DNA from: CAYWFP01 sp964457365
GTDB taxonomy: Bacteria; Planctomycetota; SZUA-567
Length of the DNA stretch: 64,000 nucleotides
Assembly: GCA_964457365.1 (NCBI GenBank)
Contig: CAYWFP010000010.1
Span: 4,011 to 68,010 of the forward strand
Direction of reading: 5' to 3'
Part shown: piece by piece, positions 51,115-60,400 of the stretch
How the letters are laid out: each line of letters opens with the position of its first letter
Numbering within the stretch: the stretch's first letter is position 1
Program-made: the position numbers and the translations under genes
Notes under the pieces: model-generated
What the model saw: only the letters and a program-made list of their open reading frames with translations
The model's database searches: none
What the model was told of the DNA's origin: nothing

Positions 51115-51507
51115 ATGAAGATTGCAATTCCGCTGTTCGGCACCCGCGTAGCCCCGCGTCTCGACATGGCTCAGGAGTTGATGCTGATCGCGGTGGAAGA
51201 CGGCGTGCCGGCAGAACGCCAGACGATGGCCATCGCCAACTGGCCGCCGGCTGGAAGGCCGGAACGCCTTACCGATCTGGGCGTGAGGGGCGTAATCTGC
51301 GGCGCGCTCTGTCGCCGCGACGCTACGCGCTTGGATGAGCTGGGAATCACGGTTTACGGATTTGTCACCGGCGAAGCGGAAGATGCGTTAACCTGTTTTC
51401 TGCACAATGAGTTGAAACCTGCGGTCATGGTCGGCAGGGGCGGTCGTTGCCAGGGTCGATGGCGCTTTCGGAACAGGCGACATCGGCCGGATGCGGAAAG
51501 CGCATAG
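51115..51507 (+). CDS. NifX/NifB-family metal-cluster protein (ORP-like) 1
   Basis: 130 residues, dinitrogenase iron-molybdenum cofactor-binding fold: opens MKIAIPLFGTRVAPRLDMAQ. Middle GVRGVICGALCRRDATRLDE contains two cysteines. The basic C-terminal tail (GRGGRCQGRWRFRNRR) is common in this group. Proteins of this fold carry Fe-Mo or Mo-Cu sulfide clusters. First gene after the sigma54 promoter; GGCGGAG upstream. The metal cannot be read from sequence. Confidence 0.85.
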   Translation: MKIAIPLFGTRVAPRLDMAQELMLIAVEDGVPAERQTMAIANWPPAGRPERLTDLGVRGVICGALCRRDATRLDELGITVYGFVTGEAEDALTCFLHNELKPAVMVGRGGRCQGRWRFRNRRHRPDAESA

Positions 51508-51589
51508 CTGATTATGGGCCAACGCCGACCTGGATACGAACGCAGACAGTTGTGCCGACGGCAATACTTCATAAAAGGAGGAACAGACA

Positions 51590-51892
51590 ATGCCTGGATT
51601 TGACGGAACAGGTCCGATGGGTCAGGGGCCGATGACCGGTGGAGCCCGGGGTTACTGCACCTCGGCCGGCATGCAGGCAGCGCAGCCGAATGTCAATCCG
51701 GCCGTGCGCTTCGGCATGGGTCGCGGCTCCTGCGGCCGCGGGATGGGCCGGGGCCGGCGCGGCATGGGCCGCGGCATGGGGCGCGGATTCGGCCGGCAGA
51801 TGCCGGGGGGGGAACTGGCAGCAAACGGGCCCGAATCCCGGCCAGGGACAAGGTTGAGCCTTCCCCGTGGTGGTCTGGAGGAGGGGGAGTAA
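51590..51892 (+). CDS. DUF5320-like Gly/Met/Arg-rich protein
   Basis: 100 residues, start MPGFDGTGPMGQGPMTGGAR, the DUF5320 signature, with a strong AAAAGGAGG ribosome site. Middle is a run of GMGRG/GRGMG repeats with CGRG. The C-terminus after a run of eight G's (51805-51812) differs from the family style; with one G fewer it would read GGNWQQTGPNPGQGQG and stop. A homopolymer error or a real frameshift is possible. Members are regularly encoded next to NifX-type genes; function unknown. Confidence 0.82.
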   Translation: MPGFDGTGPMGQGPMTGGARGYCTSAGMQAAQPNVNPAVRFGMGRGSCGRGMGRGRRGMGRGMGRGFGRQMPGGELAANGPESRPGTRLSLPRGGLEEGE

Positions 51893-51964
51893 CCCCTTCT
51901 CGCTTCCTCTCCTCCGCCATCACGTTTCTCGGGAAGCGCCGAGCGCTCAAACAGGGAAAACGCC

Positions 51965-52384
51965 ATGACCGGTTCGTGTCGCGACAACATCCGTTTCCGT
52001 CTCAGCGATGCCGACGGCACGCTCAAATTCGAGCGTTTCGCCATCCATCACGCGCCGCGTTGTCGGACATGCGAACGACGCTTGCGCGAATACCTCGCCG
52101 GCCGGCCGTTGGCAGAGGTGGACCTGGAGGCAATACGCGGCATCGCATGCGAGGCCGACGGGACATGCGCACGCGAATTGGTAGACTTGATCGCCGAACA
52201 GCAACGCCTATTCGCGCCGCGCACGGACGAGAATCGTTCGCCTCGGTCTTTGGCTTTCACGGCGAAGGATGAGACGGGGGAGAGCCGTCCTCAATCCGAA
52301 GTACGCGAAACCGCGCCGCGTACGTCGACGATAAAGAAGCCGAATGATCGACACCAGACGGATAGACGGCGGCACCAGCCATAA
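51965..52384 (+). CDS. cysteine-containing protein of the NifX cluster, unknown function
   Basis: 139 residues. The first 90 contain a Cys pattern: MTGSCRDNIRF, then HHAPRCRTCERRLREYLAGR (C-x2-C) and CEADGTCARELVDLIAEQQR (C-x5-C). This could hold a metal cluster. The rest is charged and disordered. I do not recognise a named family, though similar sequences accompany NifX proteins. AGGGAAAA precedes the ATG. Confidence 0.65.
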   Translation: MTGSCRDNIRFRLSDADGTLKFERFAIHHAPRCRTCERRLREYLAGRPLAEVDLEAIRGIACEADGTCARELVDLIAEQQRLFAPRTDENRSPRSLAFTAKDETGESRPQSEVRETAPRTSTIKKPNDRHQTDRRRHQP

Positions 52385-52393
52385 GGAGATGGT

Positions 52394-52753
52394 ATGAAGG
52401 TAGCTATCACAGCGCAAGGTCAGACGCTCGACGACGCGGTGGATCCGCGTTTCGGACGGGCGAAGCATTTCCTCATCGTCGACACCGAGAGCGAGGAGAC
52501 GACGGCGGTGGACAACGCGCAGAACCTGAACGCGCCGCAGGGGGCCGGCATCCAGGCCGCCCAGACAGTGGCGCAGTCCGGGGTGGAGGCGGTGCTGACC
52601 GGCCATTGCGGCCCCAAGGCCTTCCGTACGCTGCAGGCGGCGAAGATCGCCATCTACACCGGCGCTACCGGAACCGCTCGCGAGACGCTGGCGGCATTCC
52701 AGGCCGGCACGCTCTCCGCGGCGAACGCTCCTGACGTCCAGGGACACTGGTAA
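52394..52753 (+). CDS. NifX/NifB-family metal-cluster protein (ORP-like) 2
   Basis: 119 residues with the family pattern: MKVAITAQGQTLDDAVDPRF, then GRAKHFLIVD, a QGAGIQAAQTVAQSGVEAVL helix and TGHCGPKAFRTLQAAKIAIY, TGATGTARETLAAF. This is very close to the ORP form, whose members bind a Mo-Cu-S cluster. AAGGAGATG before the ATG. Followed by a palindrome and a truncated gene. Confidence 0.9.
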   Translation: MKVAITAQGQTLDDAVDPRFGRAKHFLIVDTESEETTAVDNAQNLNAPQGAGIQAAQTVAQSGVEAVLTGHCGPKAFRTLQAAKIAIYTGATGTARETLAAFQAGTLSAANAPDVQGHW

Positions 52754-52860
52754 GCGGCAAATCGCTCCGGGAAATCGGATCATCAGCGTTTTCGAAAACG
52801 GTTTCGTGCCGGCGGCAAGAAAAAAATCAGGCCGAAATCTCTCAGGCAAGGAACTTCCGC

Positions 52861-53049
52861 ATGACCGAAATCGTATTCAGCCCCAGCGGCGTAATCTGCA
52901 GCGCACACACCGTGCCTGAATCGACGCCGATTCAACCCGTCTTCGCCCGCGACTGCACCGGCCGGGCGGAAATCTTCGAGGAATACGCCGAGGGGCTGCG
53001 TGACCTGGAAGGCTTTTCGCAATTTCAGAATCCCGAACTTATTGCTTAG
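52861..53049 (+). pseudogene. trmO: truncated TrmO-like methyltransferase fragment
   Basis: 62 residues matching the N-terminus of tRNA m6t6A37 methyltransferase TrmO: IVFSPSGVICSAHTVPESTP, IQPVFARDC, then EEYAEGLRDLEGFS. The family continues to about 150 residues; here the frame turns into QFQNPELIA and stops. Only the substrate-entry half is left. trmO genes often sit in NifX/MBL clusters, so this may be a relic. Confidence 0.7.
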
Positions 53050-53068
53050 CGGGTTCTAAGGAGAAGGG

Positions 53069-54304
53069 ATGAGCGAGGAATGCGGCGGTTGCAGTGGCGA
53101 GGGATGCCCCTCATCGCAACCGCGCGACGAAACGCCGCTGCGGCAGGCCGAGGACCAGGCCCTGGCGCGGCGGATGGACATGATCAAGCACAAGATCGTG
53201 GTGCTCTCCGGCAAAGGCGGCGTAGGCAAAAGCGCCGTCGCCGCGGGGCTGGCGGTGCGGCTGCTGCTGGAGGGCAAACGCGTGGGGCTGCTGGACATCG
53301 ATATCCACGGCCCGAGCGTACCGACGCTGCTGGGCCTGCAGGGGCAGACGATCCGGCAAGCCGACGGAGCGATGCTGCCGGTGGAGTACGTCAGTGGGAT
53401 GCACGTGATGAGCATCGGCTTTATGCTCCCGCACGACGACGACGCGTTGATATGGCGCGGGCCGATGAAGGCGGGCGTGATCCAGCAGTTTCTGCGCGAC
53501 GTGGACTGGGGCGAACTGGACTACCTGATCGTCGATTCGCCCCCGGGCACCGGCGACGAACCGCTGTCGGTAATCCAGAGCATCGGCGAGGTGGACGGCG
53601 TGGTGATCGTGACCACGCCGCAGACTGTGGCGCTGGCGGACGTGCGCAAAAGCGTGACCTTCTGCCGCAAGATCGGGGCGCCGATTCTGGGCGTGGTGGA
53701 GAACATGAGCGGCTTTGTCTGCCCGCACTGCAGCGAGGTCAGCGAGATCTTCGGCCGCGGCGGCGGCGAACGCATGGCGCAGGAGATGGAGGTGCCGTTC
53801 CTGGCGCGCCTGCCGCTGGACCCGGACCTGCGGCGCCTCGGCGACGACGGCAAACTCAGCGACTACTTTCGACAAACGGAGAACACCGCGCAGCGTAATT
53901 TCGCCCGCGTGGTGGAGACGGCGCTGGCACTGGAGAGCCGCGCAGATCATTCAGACGAGAAGGGAACACGGATGCGTATCGCCATACCGCTCGCGGCGGG
54001 CAAGCTCTGCATGCACTTCGGACATTGCGAACAGTTCGCCCTGGTCGAGGTAGAGGAGAACACGGTCAAAAAAACGGAGCTTCTGACACCGCCGGCGCAC
54101 GCGCCGGGTGTGCTGCCGCAGTGGCTCGCGGAGCGGAAGGTGGACACGGTCATCGCCGGCGGCATGGGCAGCCGCGCGCAGGGATTGTTCGCCGAGCATG
54201 GAATCGCTGTCGTCGTCGGCGCGCCGGCAGACGAACCGACGGAACTGGTCCGGCAGCACCTCGCCGGCCGCCTCGTCGGCGGCGACAACGTCTGCGATCA
54301 CTAA
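53069..54304 (+). CDS. Mrp-family Fe-S carrier ATPase fused to NifX/ORP domain
   Basis: 411 residues. Residues 1-20 include CGGCSGEGC, a Cys cluster. The Mrp/NBP35 domain follows: deviant Walker A SGKGGVGKSAVAAGLA at 46-61, LLDIDIHGPSVPTLLGL, DSPPGTGDE and the metal-binding CPHC at 218-221. From residue 302 (MRIAIPLAAGKLCMHFGHCE) comes a NifX-type domain. This fusion is the MrpORP arrangement found with ORP proteins. The internal ATG at 53972 has AAGGGA six bases before it, so the NifX half might also be made alone. Confidence 0.93.
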   Translation: MSEECGGCSGEGCPSSQPRDETPLRQAEDQALARRMDMIKHKIVVLSGKGGVGKSAVAAGLAVRLLLEGKRVGLLDIDIHGPSVPTLLGLQGQTIRQADGAMLPVEYVSGMHVMSIGFMLPHDDDALIWRGPMKAGVIQQFLRDVDWGELDYLIVDSPPGTGDEPLSVIQSIGEVDGVVIVTTPQTVALADVRKSVTFCRKIGAPILGVVENMSGFVCPHCSEVSEIFGRGGGERMAQEMEVPFLARLPLDPDLRRLGDDGKLSDYFRQTENTAQRNFARVVETALALESRADHSDEKGTRMRIAIPLAAGKLCMHFGHCEQFALVEVEENTVKKTELLTPPAHAPGVLPQWLAERKVDTVIAGGMGSRAQGLFAEHGIAVVVGAPADEPTELVRQHLAGRLVGGDNVCDH

Positions 54305-54445
54305 ACTGCCTGCAGCAAGTTATTGGATATTCAGCCGGAGTGCCGGCAGGCGGCTTGGGTTCTGTCAATCCGCACTGGCTTTTGTTGACAACCCGAGCCG
54401 GAGGACGGAAGGCGATTATGAGGCCGGCGCGATAATCGGAGCAGC

Positions 54446-55270
54446 ATGACCCGCATCACGATACTGGTCGACGACCGGACGGCACGCGAAGACATCGGCG
54501 AGGAGCACGGGCTCTCGCTCCATATCGCTCGCGAGGAGGCATCGGGCCTGTTGGACTTGGGCGCCAGCGGGCTCTTTGCACGGAATGCGAAGACACTCCG
54601 GGTCGACCTTGAAGAGGTCGAATGGATTCTGATCAGCCATGGCCACTACGACCACGCCGGCGGTTTGGAAACGGCCCTGCGCGGCGCGCGCGGCGCGCGG
54701 GTGTATCTTCACCCCGACGCGTTCCTGCCGAAATACGTGCGCGAAAACGGAAGCGACCGCGTCGCGGGGATGCCGCTGACCAAGCACGAAATCGAGCAAC
54801 GCACCGCACGACTTCACGCGCATCTGAGCTGGCTCGAACTGGCGCCGGGCGTCTTCGCCACCGGCACGGTGCCGCGCAGGAACGACTTCGAGGCCGTACC
54901 GGCGCGCTACCTGCGCGACTGCCGCGGCGAACGCGAGCACGACGTTTTCGAAGACGACCAGTCGTTGGTGCTGCAGGAGAAGGACGGACTGATCCTCGCG
55001 CTCGGCTGCTGCCATGCGGGCGTGGTCAACACGCTCGCGCACGTGCGTACGAAGTGGCCGCGCGAGCGTATCAAGCTCGTCATCGGCGGCATGCACCTCG
55101 GCAATGCCCCGCTTGCGCGTATCGCCGGTACCGTTGCCGCTCTTAAAGCGGAAGGCGTCGAGCAGGTGGCGCCGCTTCACTGCACCGGCGCGTCAGCGAC
55201 CGAGGCGCTGGCCGACGCGTTCGGTCAGAAGTGTCTGCGGCTCGGGGCGGGCGAAACGTGTCAAGTCTGA
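54446..55270 (+). CDS. MBL-fold hydrolase, dihydropterin-synthase-like
   Basis: 274 residues. Metal motif SHGHYDHAGGL; later ligands in CCHAGVVNTL and GGMHLGNAPL; C-terminal LHCTGASA. This is the branch annotated as 7,8-dihydropterin-6-methyl-aminobenzene phosphate synthase-like, frequent beside NifX/Mrp genes. It probably belongs to the same system, though a 141-bp gap (54305-54445) separates it from the Mrp gene. Substrate not assignable. Confidence 0.85.
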   Translation: MTRITILVDDRTAREDIGEEHGLSLHIAREEASGLLDLGASGLFARNAKTLRVDLEEVEWILISHGHYDHAGGLETALRGARGARVYLHPDAFLPKYVRENGSDRVAGMPLTKHEIEQRTARLHAHLSWLELAPGVFATGTVPRRNDFEAVPARYLRDCRGEREHDVFEDDQSLVLQEKDGLILALGCCHAGVVNTLAHVRTKWPRERIKLVIGGMHLGNAPLARIAGTVAALKAEGVEQVAPLHCTGASATEALADAFGQKCLRLGAGETCQV

Positions 55271-55287
55271 TCGCCTTGCGACCGGCT

Positions 55288-55776
55288 CTATTCCGCCACA
55301 ATCAGTTCTTTGAGTTTGTCGTCCCACGAGAAGGAGTTGAGGATCCACTCTTCGCGCGGCTTGTAGAACCAGAACTGAAAACGGATCGGGTGGTTCTCGT
55401 GCTTGACGATGTAGGTAAAGAGAACGACCGATTGACCACCGCTGCGCTTGCGGACGAATTCCCAGGCGACGGGCTTTCCGAACCGGGGCATGATCATGTT
55501 GATCTGCTGGATGGTCAATCGCTCGAGGTTGTCGATTTCGTTCGGAGGCAGGATCCAGCGCGGGCGCATCAACGTGAAAGCGCCGGCTATATCCTTGGCG
55601 ACGAACTTCTCGAGAACATTCTGACAAAACGTCTTAATCGACGCATCGTCGGAAAATCCTTTCCCGGCCGCTACGCCTATCTCCCCGCCGCCGAAATCCG
55701 CCCCTCGTGCCGACAAGGGCACGAAAAAGATTCCGCAGACCAGTGTCGCCAAAACGATTGCCCGACCCGCACGCAT
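55288..55776 (-). CDS. exported protein, unknown function
   Basis: 162 residues from the ATG at 55776 (GAGGAG upstream). Signal peptide: MRAGRAIVLATLVCGIFFVP then LSARGA. The mature domain has KTFCQNVLEKFVAKDIAGAF and FTYIVKHENHPIRFQFWFYK, an NTF2-like pattern. Transcribed after phosphomannomutase, 31 bp downstream. Confidence 0.72.
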   Translation of the reverse strand: MRAGRAIVLATLVCGIFFVPLSARGADFGGGEIGVAAGKGFSDDASIKTFCQNVLEKFVAKDIAGAFTLMRPRWILPPNEIDNLERLTIQQINMIMPRFGKPVAWEFVRKRSGGQSVVLFTYIVKHENHPIRFQFWFYKPREEWILNSFSWDDKLKELIVAE

Positions 55777-55807
55777 GGCTCTCCTCTTTTTCCCAGAAGC
55801 GGTAGTG

Positions 55808-57133
55808 TCAACGCAACATCGTCTCGATGCGCGTGCGCAATTCGTCACGAAGCTCCGGTGCGTCGGTCTCCACTGTCAGTCGCACGACCGGATCGGTGTT
55901 GGATGGACGAAGAGTGCACCACCAGTGTTCGGCGGCGAGCGAAAGTCCATCGAGATGTTGCACCTCCGTGACCTCCGAACGGAGCGCGTCCTCCACTTTC
56001 TGCAGGGCAGCCGCGGGATCTTCGACCGAGAAGTTGATCTCGCCGGTGGCGAAATAGCGTTTGAGAGGAGCAACCAGTTCCGAGAGCTTCTGCCCGGTGC
56101 GCCCCAGCAGAGTCAACACCGCGAGCATGGCCATTTCGGCATTGTCCGCGTAGTGCATTTCGCGGAAATAGAAATGGCCGCTGAGTTCGCCTCCGAGAAT
56201 GGCGTCGTGCTCGCGCATCAATGCCTTGATGTAGCTGTGCCCCACGCGCGAAATGACCGGCACGCCGCCGAGGCGTTCGATCTCGTCCTTCACCGCGCGC
56301 GAGCAGCGCAGATCCAGCACGACCGCCGCGCCCGGATCGCGCGCGAGCACCTCCTGGCTCAGAAGACCCGCGACCAGATCGCTCGGCACGGCCGCGCCTT
56401 TCTCGTCGACGAAGACACAGCGGTCGCCGTCGCCGTCGAAGGCCACGCCCAGATCGGCACCGGTGGCTTTGACCTTGGCGATCAGCGCCTCGAGGTTCTC
56501 CGGCTCGATGGGATTGGCCTCGTGATGCGGGAAGGAACCGTCAGGCTCGAAATAAAGCGGGATCAACTCGCACGGCAGCTTGGCGAACAATGCCGGCAGG
56601 AACGCCCCCATCACCCCGTTGCCGGCGTCGACGACCACGGTGCGCGCGTCGATGCCGTCGGCGTACTTCATCAGTTCGGCAACGTATTTCGGCTGCACCT
56701 CGCGCGGCTCGACCGCGCCCGCGTCGTCGGCGGGAGTGAGGGTGTTGCCACGGACACGCTTCTCGATCTCGGCGAGGCCGGTCTCGTAGCTGAGCGGCGA
56801 CGCGCCCGGGCCGCAGAGCTTGCAGCCGTTGTAATCGGTGGCGTTGTGACTGGCGGTGACCTGTGCGCCGGCGTCGGCTTTATAGAGAGCGGTGGCGAAA
56901 TAGAGCATCGGCGTAGAGGCCATGCCGATGTCGATGACCTGCGCTCCGCCCTGATTGAGCCCCTGGCAGAGCGCACGAGCCAGCGGGGCGCTGCTGTCGC
57001 GCATGTCGCGGCCGACGACGACGGTACGCGCCTGAAGTTGACGGGCGGTGGCGACGCCGATCTTCCAGAAGAGCGGTTCGTCGATCTCCTGAGGATAGCG
57101 TCCGCGGATATCGTAGGCGCGGAAGACGGACAT
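55808..57133 (-). CDS. phosphomannomutase/phosphoglucomutase
   Basis: Alpha-D-phosphohexomutase, 441 residues; interconverts mannose-6-P/-1-P or glucose-6-P/-1-P for surface sugars. Four family motifs: active serine TASHN; metal loop FDGDGDRC; sugar loop GELSGHFYF; phosphate site RPSNTDP. AAGGGAA precedes the ATG. The paired WecA-like transferase elsewhere suggests glycan synthesis. Confidence 0.92.
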   Translation of the reverse strand: MSVFRAYDIRGRYPQEIDEPLFWKIGVATARQLQARTVVVGRDMRDSSAPLARALCQGLNQGGAQVIDIGMASTPMLYFATALYKADAGAQVTASHNATDYNGCKLCGPGASPLSYETGLAEIEKRVRGNTLTPADDAGAVEPREVQPKYVAELMKYADGIDARTVVVDAGNGVMGAFLPALFAKLPCELIPLYFEPDGSFPHHEANPIEPENLEALIAKVKATGADLGVAFDGDGDRCVFVDEKGAAVPSDLVAGLLSQEVLARDPGAAVVLDLRCSRAVKDEIERLGGVPVISRVGHSYIKALMREHDAILGGELSGHFYFREMHYADNAEMAMLAVLTLLGRTGQKLSELVAPLKRYFATGEINFSVEDPAAALQKVEDALRSEVTEVQHLDGLSLAAEHWWCTLRPSNTDPVVRLTVETDAPELRDELRTRIETMLR

Positions 57134-57194
57134 GCATCTGTTCCCTTCCCCTCGGCGCGTCCGTGCGCACGTCCAGCTGACGAAAGCCGCTTAA

Positions 57195-57222
57195 ATTGTA
57201 ATTCGCCCCGCACCGGTCGCAA
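57195..57222 (-). promoter_or_regulatory. phosphomannomutase promoter
   Basis: Leftward TTGCGA, 16 bases, TACAAT, 62 bp before the start codon. Confidence 0.5.
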
Positions 57223-57270
57223 GCAAAAAGCTATTTTCCGGTTGTCACGGCGCGCTACAGGCGTATAACC

Positions 57271-57299
57271 TTGAATAGCGCCGTTCGAGCGCGTATTGT
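57271..57299 (+). promoter_or_regulatory. promoter of the DUF3857 gene
   Basis: TTGAAT, 17 bases, TATTGT, about 100 bp before the ATG at 57403. Confidence 0.4.
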
Positions 57300-57402
57300 G
57301 GGAAGGATATGCATGGTCGGGACGACAGAAACGTCCGGGATGGCTGTTCGCCCGCAACGAATATGATACGAATCCGAACGAACCAGAGGAGGACAACCCA
57401 CC

Positions 57403-60400
57403 ATGAGGCGATGGATCTGCTGCCTATTGCTGCTGGGGGCGTGCTGGTGCCAGGCATATGCCGGTGAGGAAACGCAGAAGACGCCGACGCCGCCGACACC
57501 GCCGGAACTTCTCGATCGCGCGGCGATGCTCGAGGCGGCCAAGGAGATCACGCGCGAGAAGTATCCCAATGCCGACGAAGTGCTGGTAGGCAATCACGTC
57601 CGCGTGAGCTACCAGGCCGACGGCGCTTACGTTCAGTGGCACGAGGAATACCTCAAGATCCTCACCGAGAAGAGCAAGCGCGCGCACCAGACGGTCTCGA
57701 GCTACTTCACCATTCCCTACCAGCAACCAGACGGATGCGCCATTCCGGTGCTGGAGATCATCAAACCCGACGGCGAGACCAAGGTCATCGATGCCATGGC
57801 CAAGAGCAAGGTGATGATCAACCCGGGGAGCATGTCGGCCAATATCTACAATACCAACGACAAAATCCGACAGGTCGCCGTCCCTGGCCTCGAGATCGGC
57901 GACGTGTTGCACTTCGTCATGTACGACCGCGTCGGCCGCGCGCGCATGAAGAACAGCTTCAACGACTTCTTTGTCTTCGAGTCGACCCGGCCGCTCCTGT
58001 CGATGACCGTGGAGATCGACGGCCCCACGTCGCTGCCGCTGAAGAGCCTCGCGTTACAAGACACGATCGAGGGAACGGTGAAAGCGATCCCGCCGAAGAC
58101 CGAGGACGGGCGGATCCACTATCGCTGGGAAGTGCACGACGTGCCGCGGATGTTCCCCGAACCCAACGCCCCGAGCTACTGGAACTACGTCCAACGGCTG
58201 CTGGTCAGCACCTGCCCGGACTGGCCATACGTCTCGCGCTGGTACTGGAATCTCTCCGAGCCGCATTATAAACCCAGCGAAGCGATGAAGGAGAAGGTGG
58301 CGGAGCTGACCGCGCAGACCAAGACGCGCGCGGAGAAGATCGAAGCGGTATTCACATGGGTTTCGCAGAACATCCGTTATCTCTCGGTCACCGAGGACAA
58401 CAAGGCTCCCGGATACGAGCCGCAGGACGTGAGCCTGACCTTCGAGCGCCGGCGCGGCGTCTGCCGCGACAAGGCGGCGCTCCTGGTCTCGATGCTGCGC
58501 GTGGCCGGCCTCGAGGCGTTCCCGGTGCTGATCCACAACGGACCGAAGAAGGACCCGGAGGTGCCGCAGCCGTATTTCAACCACGCCATCTCCGCGGTGC
58601 GCGAGGCCGACGGCAACTACATACTGATGGATTCGACCGACGAGAATACCAAGCAGCTCTTGCCGGCGTACCTCAACGACCAGAGCTACCTCGTTGCCAC
58701 GCCCCAGGGCGACACCTTGCGCGTAGCCCCGGCGGAACCGGCGACGAAGAACATGCTCTTCATCGAAACGAACGGACGTATCGACGACCAGGGCAGCCTT
58801 ACCGTCGAGAGCATCCTCAAGTTCGAAGGTTTCAACGACAATGTCTATCGCGGTTATTTTTCGCGCATCACCCCGGTCGAGCGACGGCGCTACTTCGAGG
58901 GTGCGGTGAAAGACGTGGCCGCGGGCGCACGCTTGACCGAGTGCATCATCGAACCGGAGGACATGCGCGACACGTCGCGCTCGCTGCAAGTGAGGTTGCG
59001 GTACGAGGCCGACGGCATTCTCGTCGAGAGCGAGGGACTGGCGATGCTGCCGGTGCCGCAATTGGGGACGCGCGTGGGAATGGTCAATTTCGCTCTCCGC
59101 CGGACGGGGCTGGAGAAACGGCGTTTCCCGCTTTTGATCGACGTCGCCTGCGGCGTGCAGGAGAGCCTGCGGATCCGCCTCCCGGAGCAACTCGGCTCGG
59201 CCGTGGCCATGCCGGTTTACCCCCCGCTCGAGAGCGACACGGTGACCTGGAAACAGTCGTTGGCGGTGGTGGGACAGAACCTCGTCGGCAGCGGCACGTT
59301 CAAGCTGAAGGTGCCGGAGTTTTCTCCAAAGCAGTATCTGGCATTAAAGGAAACGCTGACGCAGATGGAATACAACGCCCGGCGCATGCCGATCTTCGAG
59401 CGCAAGAGCGACGCGCACGCGGGCAACGACGACAAGCTGCCGACCGACGTGGACGTGGTGGTCCTCGAGGAGACGGTGGATTACGCCGTCGAGAGCGAAA
59501 CGGCGTGGACCGAGACGCGTAGCGTGCGCAAGAAGATCCTCACCTATGCGGGGATGAAGGACCACAGCGAGTTGACGCTACGCTACAATCCTGCCTGGGA
59601 GGAAGTGAAGGTCGAACGCGCCGCAGTTACCGGCGCCGACGGCAAGATCCGCACCATCAGCGAGAAGGAACTGAGCCTGATGGACGCCGGATGGGTCGGC
59701 AAAGCCCCCCGCTACCCGGCCGGGAAGACGCTGGTCGCGAGCCTGCCCGGCGTCGAGGTCGGCAGCGTCATCGACTACCGCATCGTCCGCAAAGTCAAGG
59801 ACAGGCCGTTCTTCGCCACGCGCGAGAGCTTCCGACATTTCGAGCCGGTGCTGCGCAAAACCGTCACCGCGGACCTGCCGAAGGGACTGAAACTGAAAGC
59901 CCTGGTCACCGGAGCGGCCGCGGACGAAAAGGTGCTCAAGCACCAAGCTGCCGACAAGGACGGGCGGGTGATTCACACCTGGGTCGGACAGGATCTGGAG
60001 TCGGTCAAACGCGAAAGTTCGCTGCCGCCGTGGTACATCTTCACCCCGACGCTCTTTCTCAGCAGCGGCGATTGGAGCGAATACGCGGCGACACTTCAGG
60101 GCTTGTTGACGAGCGCGGCAAGCGAGCAGGCCGCCGCGGTGAGCAAGGCGAAGGAACTGACCGCCGACACGGGCGACATGGCGACAAAGGTGCGTCGTAT
60201 CCGCGATTTCGTGGCGATGCAGATCCAGGCCGCCGGACCGGCGCTGGATGAGGTGCCGCTGACAGCGGCGACGCCGGCGGACCAGACACTGAAGGAAGGT
60301 TACGGCAACACGACCGACCGGGCGGTGTTGCTGCACGCGATGCTCGCCGGCGCCGGCGCCGAGCCGGCGTTCGTGTTCGCGAGTTGGGGCTCGCAGGTAC

